A DNA stretch of 64,000 bases from Amorphoplanes digitatis (GTDB lineage Bacteria > Actinomycetota > Actinomycetes > Mycobacteriales > Micromonosporaceae), in assembly GCF_014205335.1 (NCBI RefSeq), contig NZ_JACHNH010000001.1, forward strand, positions 3,776,501 to 3,840,500, in the 5' to 3' direction. Both the position numbers and the translations under genes were made by a program. The notes under the pieces were generated by a model. That model did not search any database. It had not been told where the DNA came from and worked only from the letters and a program-made list of their open reading frames with translations. Positions 16,372 through 25,260 of this stretch are shown here, one piece after another (the first letter of the stretch is position 1; each line of letters starts with the position of its first letter).

Positions 16372-17127
16372 GTGTACGCGGACAACGCCCGCCTCCGCGC
16401 CGCGCTCCGCCGCCGCCGTACCCGGCCGGACGGCGAGCTGACGGCGTTCGAGGAGCGCAGGGACGCCCTGGTGACGACGGTGACGCACGAGCTGCGCACG
16501 CCGCTGACGAACATCCTCGGGTACGCCGAGATGCTCGCCGACGGCGACGGCGGCGAGCTGTCGCCGGCGCAGCGGCGCGGCGTCGCCGCGATCCTGCGCA
16601 ACGCCCGCCGCCTGCACGACACGGTGTCGGACCTGCTGCTGCTCGACCGCGCGAACGGCCCGGCCCGCGCCGCACCCGTCGACCTGTCCACAGTGACCGC
16701 GGCGCTGCACGCGGAGTTCGCGCCGCTCGCCCGCGACCGCGGTATCGCGCTGGCGGGCGAGGCCGAGCCGGTCCGGGTCGACGGCGACGCACGCCAACTG
16801 GCGCGGGCGCTGCGCAACCTGCTGGACAACGCGGTGAAGTTCACCCGCCGCGGCGAGGTCCGCTACCGGCTGCGCGCCGAGGGCGCCGGCGCGGTGCTGA
16901 CGGTGACCGACACGGGCATCGGCATCCCGGCGGGCGACCTGGCCGGCCTCTTCACGCCGTTCCACCGGGCGTCGAACGCGATCGACCAGGCCGTGCCGGG
17001 CCCGGGCCTCGGCCTGGCGATCGTCCGCGGCATCGTGACTGAACACGGCGGCACGGTGACGGCGCGGTCCCGGCCGGGACACGGCAGCACGTTCACCGTC
17101 ACGCTGCCGCTCGCCCCGGCGGCCTGA
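16372..17127 (+). CDS. Sensor-less histidine kinase
   Basis: A 251-residue cytoplasmic kinase core. It has a short N-terminal helix, a HisKA domain with VTTVTHELRTPLTNILGYAEML (phospho-acceptor His) and a HATPase domain with RNLLDNAVKF, DTGIGIP and GPGLGLAIV. There is no sensory domain or membrane segment. GTG 16372 starts just past the TGA of the upstream GAF kinase (an in-frame TTG at 16357 would overlap it). The two kinases are translated as a unit and may form a heterodimer or relay (inference). Confidence 0.85.
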   Translation: MYADNARLRAALRRRRTRPDGELTAFEERRDALVTTVTHELRTPLTNILGYAEMLADGDGGELSPAQRRGVAAILRNARRLHDTVSDLLLLDRANGPARAAPVDLSTVTAALHAEFAPLARDRGIALAGEAEPVRVDGDARQLARALRNLLDNAVKFTRRGEVRYRLRAEGAGAVLTVTDTGIGIPAGDLAGLFTPFHRASNAIDQAVPGPGLGLAIVRGIVTEHGGTVTARSRPGHGSTFTVTLPLAPAA

Positions 17128-17214
17128 TCGGCCCCACCGTTCCCCGGCGCCCCAGCCTCACCCCCAGCCCCGCCGGGCACCGGTTCCACTCTCGACCAAA
17201 CCCGCCTCGTTCCG

Positions 17215-17234
17215 CGCCCCGGAGCGGGGCGTTT
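17215..17234 (+). terminator. Probable intrinsic terminator after the kinase pair
   Basis: Arms CGCCCC (17215-17220) and GGGGCG (17226-17231), a 5-nt loop and a TTT tail. It lies about 90 bp after the second kinase and before glgP. Confidence 0.55.
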
Positions 17235-17307
17235 ACGATCACCGTCGACGTTCCCCGTGAGACCGTCAAGCAATGGCGTACCGGAGCGCCCGGGAGGGAA
17301 CACCGCC

Positions 17308-19734
17308 GTGACCTACGCAACGACACACTCCGGCACCACGCCCGGAGACTTCGGGCGCGAGCTGCTCAGCAACCTCTATTACCAGCGCGGTACGACGCTG
17401 GAGTCGGCGAGCGCGCAGGACGCGTACCACTCGCTGGCGCTGACCGTCCGGAACCGCCTGGTCGACCGCTACATCCGGACGGCGGCGGCGCATTACCAGG
17501 AGAACCCGAGGTTCATCTACTACCTGTCCGCCGAGTACATGCTCGGCCGGCAGCTCGACCAGAACCTGCTCTACTCCGGTACGCAGGAGTGCGCGCACAG
17601 CGCGCTGGCGGCGCTCGGCCTGTCCGGCGACGAGCTGGACGCCCTCGACGTCGAGCCGGGCCTCGGCAACGGCGGCTTGGGCCGGCTCGCCGCCTGCCTG
17701 CTGGACGCCATGGCCACCCAGGACATCCCGGCGGTCGGCTACGGCATCCGCTACGACTACGGCATCTTCCAGCAGGAGTTCCAGGACGGCGCACAGGTCG
17801 AGCACCCGGACGACTGGACCTTCTACGGCAATCCGTGGGAGTTCCACGCCTCCGACGACCAGCAGAAGGTCGGCTTCTACGGCCACACCGAGGCGCTCGA
17901 CGGGGTGCGCCGGAAATGGGTGCCGGGCGAGATCGTCCTGGGCGAGCCGAGCCACATGCTGGTGCCCGGCTACGGGACCACCACGGTCAACATCATCCGG
18001 CTGTGGAAGGCCCGCGCCAGCCCGCAGTCCTTCAACCTGTCGCACTTCGGCGCCGGCCAGTACGGCGAGGCGGTCGAGGAGATCGTCCGCTCGGAGAACA
18101 TCAGCAAGGTCCTGTACCCGGACGACAGCACCGAGCTCGGCCGCGAGCTGCGCCTCAAGCAGCAGCACTTCCTGGTCACCTGCGCGCTGCGCGACATCGT
18201 GCGGCGCTTCCGGCTGTGCAACAGCGACTGGGACCACTTCGCCGACAAGGTGGTGATCCAGCTCAACGACACCCACCCGGTCATGGCGATCGCCGAGCTG
18301 ATGCGGATGCTCGTCGACGAGGAGGGTCTCGACTGGGACCGGGCCTGGTCGATCACCCGGCGCACGTTCGCGTACACCTGCCACACGCTGCTGCCCGAGG
18401 CGCTGGAGACCTGGCCGGTCGAGCTGATGCGGCGGCTGCTGCCGCGGCACCTGGAGATCATCTTCCTGATCAACCACCTGTTCCTGCAGGAGGTCGCGGA
18501 CCGCTACCCCGGCGACGACGCGAAGCTGCGCGAGCTCTCGATCATCGCGGAGGGCGCGGAGCAGCGGGTCCGGATGGCGCACCTGGCCGTGGTCGGCAGC
18601 TCGGCGGTCAACGGCGTCGCGGAGCTGCACTCGCGGCTGCTCGCCGCCACGACCCTGCACGGGTTCGCCAACCTGTGGCCGGGCCGCTTCCACAACGTCA
18701 CCAACGGCGTCTCGCCGCGCCGCTTCGTCCGGCTCGCCAACCCGCGGCTCGCCGAGCTGATCACCGAGCGGCTCGGCGACGGCGGCTGGCTGACGGACCT
18801 GGACCAGCTGAGCCGCCTCGAGCCGGCCGCCGCCGATCCGGAGTTCCGGCGGCGGTGGCGCGAGGTCAAGCGGCTCAACCGGGAGGACCTGGCCGAGCAG
18901 ACGCTGGCCACGACCGGGGTGGTCCTGGACCCGGACGCGCTCTGCGACGTGATGATCAAGCGGTTCCACGAGTACAAGCGCCAGCTGCTGCGGGTGCTGC
19001 ACGTGGTGACGCTCTACCACCGGATCCGGCGGGGCGAGGTCGCGGACGTGGTGCCGCGCTCGATCGTCTTCGGGGGCAAGGCGGCGCCCGGTTACTACGT
19101 GGCCAAGCGGATCATGAAGCTGGCGAACCGGGTCGCCGAGGTGGTCAACGCGGACCCGGCCGTCTCGCCGTACCTGAAGATGGTCTTCCTGCCCGACTAC
19201 AACGTGTCCCGGGCGCAGCTGATCATCCCGGCCGCTGACCTCTCCGAGCAGATCTCGCTGGCGGGCAAGGAGGCCTCGGGCACCAGCAACATGAAGCTGG
19301 CCCTCAACGGTGCGCTGACCATCGGCACGCTGGACGGCGCGAACGTCGAGATCCGCGACCGGGTGGGCGGGGAGAACTTCTTCCTCTTCGGCCTGGACAC
19401 CGCAGAGGTGGCCGCGCTCCGCGGGCGGGGCTACCGGCCGCGGGACCACTACGAGCGCGACGCGGAGCTGCGTGAGGTGGTGGACGCGGTCGCCGGGTGG
19501 GACGGCGAGCTCGCCGACGACCTGATGCACCGCGACGAGTACCTGACGCTCGCCGACTTCCGGGCCTATGTGGACTGCCAGGACCGGGTGGCCCGGGCCT
19601 GGCGCGATCCGGAGGACTGGACCCGCATGTCCATCCTGAACACCGCGCGCAGCGGCTTCTTCTCCGCCGACCGCACGGTGCGCGACTACTGCCGCGACAT
19701 CTGGCACGTCACGCCGGTGTACGTGCCGCGGTGA
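17308..19734 (+). CDS. glgP: Glycogen/alpha-glucan phosphorylase
   Basis: An 808-residue cytoplasmic enzyme, the usual family length. It releases glucose 1-phosphate from alpha-1,4-glucan ends using phosphate and pyridoxal phosphate. Family landmarks are YYLSAEYMLGRQLDQNLL, EPGLGNGGLGRLAACLLDA, and the PLP-lysine region EASGTSNMKLALNGALTIGTLDGANVEI near the C-terminus. The GTG at 17308 has GGGAGGG 9 nt upstream, better than the in-frame ATG at 17257. Convergent with the alpha-glucoside-type ABC importer genes, it suggests local handling of alpha-glucans. Confidence 0.95.
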   Translation: MTYATTHSGTTPGDFGRELLSNLYYQRGTTLESASAQDAYHSLALTVRNRLVDRYIRTAAAHYQENPRFIYYLSAEYMLGRQLDQNLLYSGTQECAHSALAALGLSGDELDALDVEPGLGNGGLGRLAACLLDAMATQDIPAVGYGIRYDYGIFQQEFQDGAQVEHPDDWTFYGNPWEFHASDDQQKVGFYGHTEALDGVRRKWVPGEIVLGEPSHMLVPGYGTTTVNIIRLWKARASPQSFNLSHFGAGQYGEAVEEIVRSENISKVLYPDDSTELGRELRLKQQHFLVTCALRDIVRRFRLCNSDWDHFADKVVIQLNDTHPVMAIAELMRMLVDEEGLDWDRAWSITRRTFAYTCHTLLPEALETWPVELMRRLLPRHLEIIFLINHLFLQEVADRYPGDDAKLRELSIIAEGAEQRVRMAHLAVVGSSAVNGVAELHSRLLAATTLHGFANLWPGRFHNVTNGVSPRRFVRLANPRLAELITERLGDGGWLTDLDQLSRLEPAAADPEFRRRWREVKRLNREDLAEQTLATTGVVLDPDALCDVMIKRFHEYKRQLLRVLHVVTLYHRIRRGEVADVVPRSIVFGGKAAPGYYVAKRIMKLANRVAEVVNADPAVSPYLKMVFLPDYNVSRAQLIIPAADLSEQISLAGKEASGTSNMKLALNGALTIGTLDGANVEIRDRVGGENFFLFGLDTAEVAALRGRGYRPRDHYERDAELREVVDAVAGWDGELADDLMHRDEYLTLADFRAYVDCQDRVARAWRDPEDWTRMSILNTARSGFFSADRTVRDYCRDIWHVTPVYVPR

Positions 19735-19735
19735 G

Positions 19736-19768
19736 ACGGCGGCGGGCCCGTGACGGGCCCGCCGCCGT
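19736..19768. terminator. Bidirectional terminator between glgP and the ABC importer
   Basis: A near-continuous inverted repeat with 16-nt arms ACGGCGGCGGGCCCGT (19736-19751) and ACGGGCCCGCCGCCGT (19753-19768) around one base. It sits exactly between two convergent genes. Confidence 0.85.
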
Positions 19769-19773
19769 GCGCC

Positions 19774-20688
19774 TCAGCCCTTGACACTGCCCGCGAGCAG
19801 GCCGCGGACGAAGTAGCGCTGCAACAGCAGGAAGATCGTCACCGGCACGATGATCGAGACGAACGCGCCCGCGGAGAGCAGGTGCCACGCCGAGTCGCGC
19901 GTGCCGCTGAGGTTGGCCAGCGCGACGGTGATCGGGGCGACGGTGTCGCCGCCGCCGGCGAAGGTGAGCGCGACAAGCAGGTCGTTCCACACCCAGAGGA
20001 ACTGGAAGATGGCGAACGCCGCCAGCGCCGGCCGCAGCAGTGGCAGCAACACCCGGAAGAAGATCGACACATGACCGGCGCCGTCCACCCGGGCCGCCTC
20101 GAGCAGTCCGGCCGGGATCTCCTTCATGAAGTTGTGCAGCAGGTAGATCGCCAGCGGCAGGCCGAAGATCGAGTGCGACAGCCAGATCGTCCAGAACGTG
20201 TTCGCCAGGTCCGCCTTCACATAGAGCGTGAGCAGCGGGATCAGGGTCACCTGCAGCGGCACGATCTGTAGCGCGAAGATGCTCAGGAACAGGATGTTGC
20301 GGCCCGGGAACTTGATCCAGGCGAACACGTACGCGGCCAGGCAGGCCAGGCTCAGCGGGATGATCACCGAGGGGATCGTGATCACCAGCGAGTTGATGAA
20401 GAAGGCGCCGAGGCCGGCTCCGTCCTCCGAGTCCAGCACGGCGCGGTAGTTGTCCAAGGTGAACTGCGGGTCGCTGAACGCCGTCCACCAGCCCGTCGTC
20501 TTGATCTGCCGCTCGGGGCGGAACGAGGAGATCAGCAGGCCGAACGTCGGCACGGTCCAGAGCACCGCGATGACGATCGCCGCGAGCGAGGCCCAGGGAG
20601 AGGTGAGCTTCCTCGTGGCGATGGCCGCGGCGGTGGGCTTCTCGGCCTCGAGCGCGTCGAGGGCGCTCGGCGGTGCGGCGGTGGTCAT
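19774..20688 (-). CDS. Carbohydrate ABC transporter permease (MalG/AglG type)
   Basis: A 304-residue inner-membrane permease of the CUT1 sugar importer class. It has six hydrophobic segments and the cytoplasmic EAA loop FMKEIPAGLLEAARVDGAGHVSIFFRVLLPLLRPALAA, which docks the ATPase. ATG 20688 overlaps the stop of the upstream permease (ATGA). The long extension upstream in this frame is a shadow. No ATP-binding gene follows; actinomycetes commonly use a shared MsiK-type ATPase encoded elsewhere. Closest in style to AglG alpha-glucoside permeases. Confidence 0.9.
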   Translation of the reverse strand: MTTAAPPSALDALEAEKPTAAAIATRKLTSPWASLAAIVIAVLWTVPTFGLLISSFRPERQIKTTGWWTAFSDPQFTLDNYRAVLDSEDGAGLGAFFINSLVITIPSVIIPLSLACLAAYVFAWIKFPGRNILFLSIFALQIVPLQVTLIPLLTLYVKADLANTFWTIWLSHSIFGLPLAIYLLHNFMKEIPAGLLEAARVDGAGHVSIFFRVLLPLLRPALAAFAIFQFLWVWNDLLVALTFAGGGDTVAPITVALANLSGTRDSAWHLLSAGAFVSIIVPVTIFLLLQRYFVRGLLAGSVKG

Positions 20689-21668
20689 AGCGACTCCGAT
20701 CGGCGGATGTGCCGGACGTTGTAGGCGACGATCGGGATCACCAGCACGAAGAGCAGCACCGCGAGGGCGGAGCCGAGCCCCTGGTTGTCGCTGCGGAAGC
20801 TCTGGCTGTAGAACTCGTTCGCGATGACGCTGGTGTCGTACTGGCCGCCGGTCATCGTGCGCACGATGTCGAAGACCTTCAGCGTGCCGATGCCGATGGT
20901 GGTCAGCACGACCACCACTGCCGGGCGGATGGACGGCAGGGTGACGAACCGGAACATGCCCCACGGGCTGACGCCGTCGAGGCGGGCGGCCTCGATGATG
21001 TCACCCGGGATCGCCTTGATGGCCGCCGACAGCACGGTCATCGCGAAGCCGGCCTGGATCCAGATCATGACCACGATCAGCAGCAGCGTGTTCAGCGGCC
21101 AGTCCAGCAGCCACAGCTGCGGCGTGCCGCCCATCCAGACCACGATCTGGTTGAGCAGGCCGATCTGCTTCACGTTGGCCTGGTCGGGGCGGTACGCGTA
21201 GACGAACTTCCAGATGATCGAGGCGCCGACGAACGAGATCGCCATCGGCATGAAGATCAGCGCCTTGGCGAACGACTCCAACCGGGCCTTGTCGACCAGG
21301 ACGGCGTAGAGCAGGCCGATGGCGGTGGCCACGAACGGCGTCAGCAGGACCCACACGGCGGTGTTTGTCAGCACCGTCAGCTGGTCCTTGTCCGTGAAGA
21401 TCGTCTGGTAGTTGTCCAGGCCGATGAACACGTCGCCCGCGGCGTCGAAGAAGGACTCGTAGATGGTGCGGATGCCGGGATAGACGAGGCCCACGAGCAG
21501 CATCAGCAGCGTCGGGGCGAGATAGGAATAGGCGACGACCCGGTCACCGCGGCGGCCGCCGAAGCGCCCCGCGATGAACAGGATGATGCCCACGACCGCG
21601 GCGAAGAGAAGGATCGCAGCGAACATCTGCGTGAACTTCTCGGCGGTGGTGTCGGCGGTGTCGAACAC
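20685..21668 (-). CDS. Sugar ABC transporter permease (MalF/AglF type)
   Basis: A 327-residue permease, partner of the downstream MalG-type protein. It has an extra N-terminal hydrophobic segment (about 15-33), then the AglF-like YSYLAPTLLMLLVGLVYPGIRTIYESF and the EAA loop AIKAIPGDIIEAARLDGVSPWGMFRFVTLPSIRPA. The ATGA overlap with the next gene indicates coupled translation. The specificity guess of alpha-glucosides rests on similarity to AglF and on the neighbouring glycogen phosphorylase. Confidence 0.9.
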   Translation of the reverse strand: MFDTADTTAEKFTQMFAAILLFAAVVGIILFIAGRFGGRRGDRVVAYSYLAPTLLMLLVGLVYPGIRTIYESFFDAAGDVFIGLDNYQTIFTDKDQLTVLTNTAVWVLLTPFVATAIGLLYAVLVDKARLESFAKALIFMPMAISFVGASIIWKFVYAYRPDQANVKQIGLLNQIVVWMGGTPQLWLLDWPLNTLLLIVVMIWIQAGFAMTVLSAAIKAIPGDIIEAARLDGVSPWGMFRFVTLPSIRPAVVVVLTTIGIGTLKVFDIVRTMTGGQYDTSVIANEFYSQSFRSDNQGLGSALAVLLFVLVIPIVAYNVRHIRRSESL

Positions 21669-21742
21669 TCGACCCGTACCTCCTCAGGAGAGCGGTGAGG
21701 CCGGTCGCCAGACGGCGACCGGCCCCGAGGTGAAGACTCAGA

Positions 21743-23110
21743 TCACTTGGGCCAGGCCTTTTCGATGTTGTTCACCGTCGTGACGGTGTCCTGGCCGGTG
21801 ATCCAGCTCGTCGCCTGCTTCCAGTACGCGTTCGAGCCGACGGCGGCCGGCATCATGTCCGAGCCGTCGAAGCGGAACGTGGCCTTCGGGTCCAGCAGAA
21901 TGACCGCGGCCAGCTTGTCGACCGGGTTGCTCAGGTTGTTCGGGTCGAGACCCTTGTTGGCGCTGACCCAGCCCTGCGACGCCTTCGCCTTGATGTTCGC
22001 CCAGGTGTCGGTGGACAGGTAGGTCTGGAAGGCCTTGACCTCCGGCCGGTCCGCGAACGCCAGGTTGAACTCGCCGCCGCCGAGGACCGGCTTGGACGTG
22101 CCGTCCTTGCCGGGCAGGTAGAAGGCGAACACGTCGCCGTCCTCGGCCACCTTGGTGCCCTTGTCGAAGTTCGCCGCGTAGAAGCTGGCCTGGCGGTGCA
22201 TCGAGCAGGTGCCCTCCAGGATCGGCAGGCCGGCGTCCTGGAACGCGGTCGTGGCGATGCTCTTGACGTCGCCCAGGCCGCCGTTCACGTAGGCGGGGTT
22301 CTTCAGGTACGCGCCGACCGCGTCCAGCGCCGCCGTCGACTCGGGGCCGTTGAACGGGATCTCGTGCTTGACCCACTTGTCGTAGGTCTCCGGCCCGTAG
22401 AGCCGGAGCATGAAGTCCTCCTGCCAGTCGGTGATCGGCCAACCGGTGGCCTCACCGCTGGCGATGCCCGCGCACCACGGCTTCTTCTTGTCCGCGACCA
22501 TCTTGTCGCTCAGCGCCTTGAGCTCGTCGAGCGTGTTGGGGATCGCGTAGCCGGACTCCTTGAACTCGCTCGGCGAGTACCAGACCAGCGACTTGACGTT
22601 GGCGCCCGACGGCGCGCCGTAGAACTTGCCGTCGACGGTGGCGTAGGCCTTCCAGTCCTTTCCCCACCACTTGTCGACGTTCGCGGAGACGGTGGCCGGA
22701 GCCTCGACGGCCTTGCCGGTGGCCACCAGCTGCTGGAGCAGGCCGGGCTGCGGCACGATCGCGATGTCCGGCGGGTTGCCGGCCTTGGCACGGACCAGGA
22801 TCTGGGTCTCGAAGGACTTGTCGCCCTCGTACTTGATCGTCACACCGGTGCACTGCTCGAAGGGCTTGTAGGAGTCCTTGTACGCCTTGTCCTCCGGGGT
22901 CACGATGCTCGCGAAGACGGTCACCGTCTTGCCCTTGAGATCGCCGAACTCCTTGTAGAGGTTGCAGTCGATCGACGACTGAGCAGCCGTGTTGGAATCG
23001 TCGTTCGAGTCGTCACTGCCGCCGCATGCGGCGAGACCGAGCACCAGGCCCGCGCCCAGCGTGCCGGCGAGCGCGCTCCTGAAGCGCGGACTCATGGATT
23101 GACCGAACAT
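21743..23110 (-). CDS. Sugar ABC transporter substrate-binding lipoprotein (AglE type)
   Basis: About 455 residues. A lipoprotein signal ends in LGLAACGGSDD (lipobox Cys). The mature protein has the extracellular solute-binding family 1 fold, with NPPDIAIVPQPGLLQQL, GWPITDWQEDFMLRLYG, EGTCSMHRQASFYAANF and a C-terminal DDMMPAAVG-like segment typical of alpha-glucoside-binding AglE relatives. The start at 23110 has AGGGAG 4 nt upstream; an in-frame GTG at 23128 and an ATG at 23077 are alternatives. First gene of the binding protein-permease-permease operon. Confidence 0.9.
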   Translation of the reverse strand: MFGQSMSPRFRSALAGTLGAGLVLGLAACGGSDDSNDDSNTAAQSSIDCNLYKEFGDLKGKTVTVFASIVTPEDKAYKDSYKPFEQCTGVTIKYEGDKSFETQILVRAKAGNPPDIAIVPQPGLLQQLVATGKAVEAPATVSANVDKWWGKDWKAYATVDGKFYGAPSGANVKSLVWYSPSEFKESGYAIPNTLDELKALSDKMVADKKKPWCAGIASGEATGWPITDWQEDFMLRLYGPETYDKWVKHEIPFNGPESTAALDAVGAYLKNPAYVNGGLGDVKSIATTAFQDAGLPILEGTCSMHRQASFYAANFDKGTKVAEDGDVFAFYLPGKDGTSKPVLGGGEFNLAFADRPEVKAFQTYLSTDTWANIKAKASQGWVSANKGLDPNNLSNPVDKLAAVILLDPKATFRFDGSDMMPAAVGSNAYWKQATSWITGQDTVTTVNNIEKAWPK

Positions 23111-23129
23111 CCTTCTCCCTATGGTCACA

Positions 23130-23286
23130 TCACGCCGGGGCGTGACAACACCGTCACCGTCTCCGGTTCCCCCGCGTGCCAGTCAAGTTGGTCGAAACGA
23201 TGTTCCGCAACGTTTCCGAATGATCGGCCGAGTAACGATTCGGCACCGGGCCAGCGCAGATCTGAAACGGTTAAGAAACTTAACCG
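23130..23286. promoter_or_regulatory. Operator candidates upstream of the alpha-glucoside ABC operon
   Basis: Three dyads lie in the region divergent between the binding-protein gene and the PAS-GGDEF gene. They are TCACGCC/GGCGTGA with a 2-bp spacer (23130-23145), GAAACG (23194-23199)/CGTTTC (23211-23216), and a perfect CGGTTAAG/CTTAACCG with a 3-bp spacer (23268-23286). The GAAACG/CGTTTC pair is reminiscent of LacI-family sites that control sugar importers. No LacI gene is nearby. Confidence 0.5.
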
Positions 23287-23409
23287 CTGAGGGTGCCGTT
23301 CGAGGTGATCCTCGGACGCCCCTGGGCGGCACCTCATCGGCAACGTTCGCCGGGTGTATTGGATGACGTGCGGCGTGGCCGTGCTGATGCCCGTTCACCG
23401 AGGAGTCTG

Positions 23410-25236
23410 ATGCAGCCCGCCCGGCCCGCCTCGCTCGCACGCACGGCCGCCGCCGACCCGTGGGTACGCGCGGTCGTCGGCGTTGCGGTGGCGGCCATCC
23501 TCTGGCTCCTCTACGGCCCGGGAAACATCACCGCGGACGTGCTCGTCCGTGCGTTCGCCGGCGTGTTCCTGAACGTCGTCGGGGTGGTGTCCGCGATCCG
23601 CCTGGCCCGCCGCCCCGGCCTGGTGCCCGCGGTCCGCCGCTTCTGGCGCTCGCTGACGGCGATGATCACGCTGCTGCTGGTCGGCAACGTCAGCCGGCTC
23701 CTCACCACGCTGTGGGACCCGGACGTCAGCGCCGTCGCCGTCGGCCGGTTCCAGACCGTCTGCATCCTGACCGGCGTCGCGATCCTGATGGTCACCGCGC
23801 TCGTGCACCCCCACCCGAAGTCCACCCGTCAGGCCCGGCTGAGGTACTGGCTGGACGCGAGCGCCGTGATGACGGCCTCCGCCGTGGTCATCTGGTTCAT
23901 GGTCGACCGCACCACGGGGCTCGGCGCCGGACCCGTGGGGCCCGCGGCGGCGACCGTCATCGCGATGGCCGTCGCGTTCACCATGACCCGGCTCACGATC
24001 AGCGGGCTCAACCCGATGAACGCGGTCGCGGCCGCGCCGGTGTTCGCCGCGGCGCTGTTGCAGTGCCTCAGTGTCGCGGTGGTGCGCGCCACGGCCGGAC
24101 CCGCGGCGCAGCTGTCCCTTCAGCTCGCCACCGTCGCCCTGGTCAGCCTCGGGCCGCGGCTGCAGGAGCTGATGGACCGGCTGCGGGCCGACCGCCCGCT
24201 CCCCGCGCGGCGGGCGTGGAGCACGCTGCCGTACGCGATGCTCGGCGTCGTTCTGTTGATCCTCCCGGCGTCGCTGCCGGAGGGTCTGAGCGGCACGGCG
24301 ATGGTGGTCTTCGGCGGCCTGTTCGTCATCACCGGCATCGTCGTCGCGCGCCAGTGGGTCGCCTTCCGCGAGAACTCCGCCCTGGTGCAGCGGCTGAGCC
24401 GCCAGGAGGAGCGGGTACGCCTGATGCTCGAGTACTCCACCGACATCACGACGCTCATCGACGGGAACGGCGCCATGTCCTACCTGACCCCGGGCAGCCG
24501 GGCGCTGGGCTACGAGCCCGCGGAGCTGCTCGGCACGCGGATCGTCACGATGATCCACCCCGAGGACCTGCCGGGCCTGCTGCCGGACATGCAGCGCCTG
24601 ATGGTGACGCCGGGTGCGAACCTCACCTACCAGGCGCGTTACCAGCACGCGGACGGCTCGTGGCGCTGGCTCGAGGTCACCAGCCGCAACCTGATGCACC
24701 TGCCCAGCGTCGCCGCCGTGGTCAGCAACTCGCGCGACGTCACCGAGTCCCGCGAGCTACAGGACCGGCTGCGCCACCAGGCCACCCACGACGAGCTGAC
24801 CGGGCTCGCCAACCGGGTGCTCTTCGGCGAGCGCCTCGCCGAAACGGTCGGCACCGGCGTCGCCCTGCTCCACGTCGACCTGGACGGCTTCAAGCCGATC
24901 AACGACACGTACGGGCACCACGCCGGCGACGTCGTCCTGACCCGGGTCGCCGAGCGGCTGCGCGCGGTCCTGCCGCCGGACGCGATGCCGGCCCGGCTGG
25001 GCGGCGACGAGTTCGCCGTCCTGCTGCCCGGCGCCGGCCGGCCCGCCGCCGAGCAGATCGCGGAGCGGTTCCGGGCGGCCCTCGCCCAGCCGATCGAGCT
25101 GGACGGGCACAGCCTGAGGATCGCCGCCAGCGTCGGCGTGGTCGCCGGCGCCGGAGTCGACCCGCACGCCCTGCTGCGCGAGGCCGACGCGGCGATGTAC
25201 CGGGTCAAGCACGCCGCGCGCGAGAACGCGGCGTGA
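23410..25236 (+). CDS. Membrane-bound PAS-GGDEF diguanylate cyclase
   Basis: A 608-residue protein. Residues about 20-320 hold eight to ten hydrophobic segments forming an unrecognised membrane sensor. A PAS domain follows (about 335-450: MLEYSTDITTLIDGNGAMSYLTPGSRALGYEPAELLGT, with a PAC end SNSRDVTESRELQDRL). The C-terminal GGDEF domain (about 452-608) carries THDELTGLANR, the metal site HVDLDGFKPINDTYGHHAGD and an intact LGGDEF active-site loop, so c-di-GMP synthesis is expected. ATG 23410 has AGGAG 4 nt upstream. It is convergent with an OmpR-type regulator. Confidence 0.85.
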   Translation: MQPARPASLARTAAADPWVRAVVGVAVAAILWLLYGPGNITADVLVRAFAGVFLNVVGVVSAIRLARRPGLVPAVRRFWRSLTAMITLLLVGNVSRLLTTLWDPDVSAVAVGRFQTVCILTGVAILMVTALVHPHPKSTRQARLRYWLDASAVMTASAVVIWFMVDRTTGLGAGPVGPAAATVIAMAVAFTMTRLTISGLNPMNAVAAAPVFAAALLQCLSVAVVRATAGPAAQLSLQLATVALVSLGPRLQELMDRLRADRPLPARRAWSTLPYAMLGVVLLILPASLPEGLSGTAMVVFGGLFVITGIVVARQWVAFRENSALVQRLSRQEERVRLMLEYSTDITTLIDGNGAMSYLTPGSRALGYEPAELLGTRIVTMIHPEDLPGLLPDMQRLMVTPGANLTYQARYQHADGSWRWLEVTSRNLMHLPSVAAVVSNSRDVTESRELQDRLRHQATHDELTGLANRVLFGERLAETVGTGVALLHVDLDGFKPINDTYGHHAGDVVLTRVAERLRAVLPPDAMPARLGGDEFAVLLPGAGRPAAEQIAERFRAALAQPIELDGHSLRIAASVGVVAGAGVDPHALLREADAAMYRVKHAARENAA

Positions 25237-25260
25237 ACCGCGCGGCGGCCGCCGGGTGGC

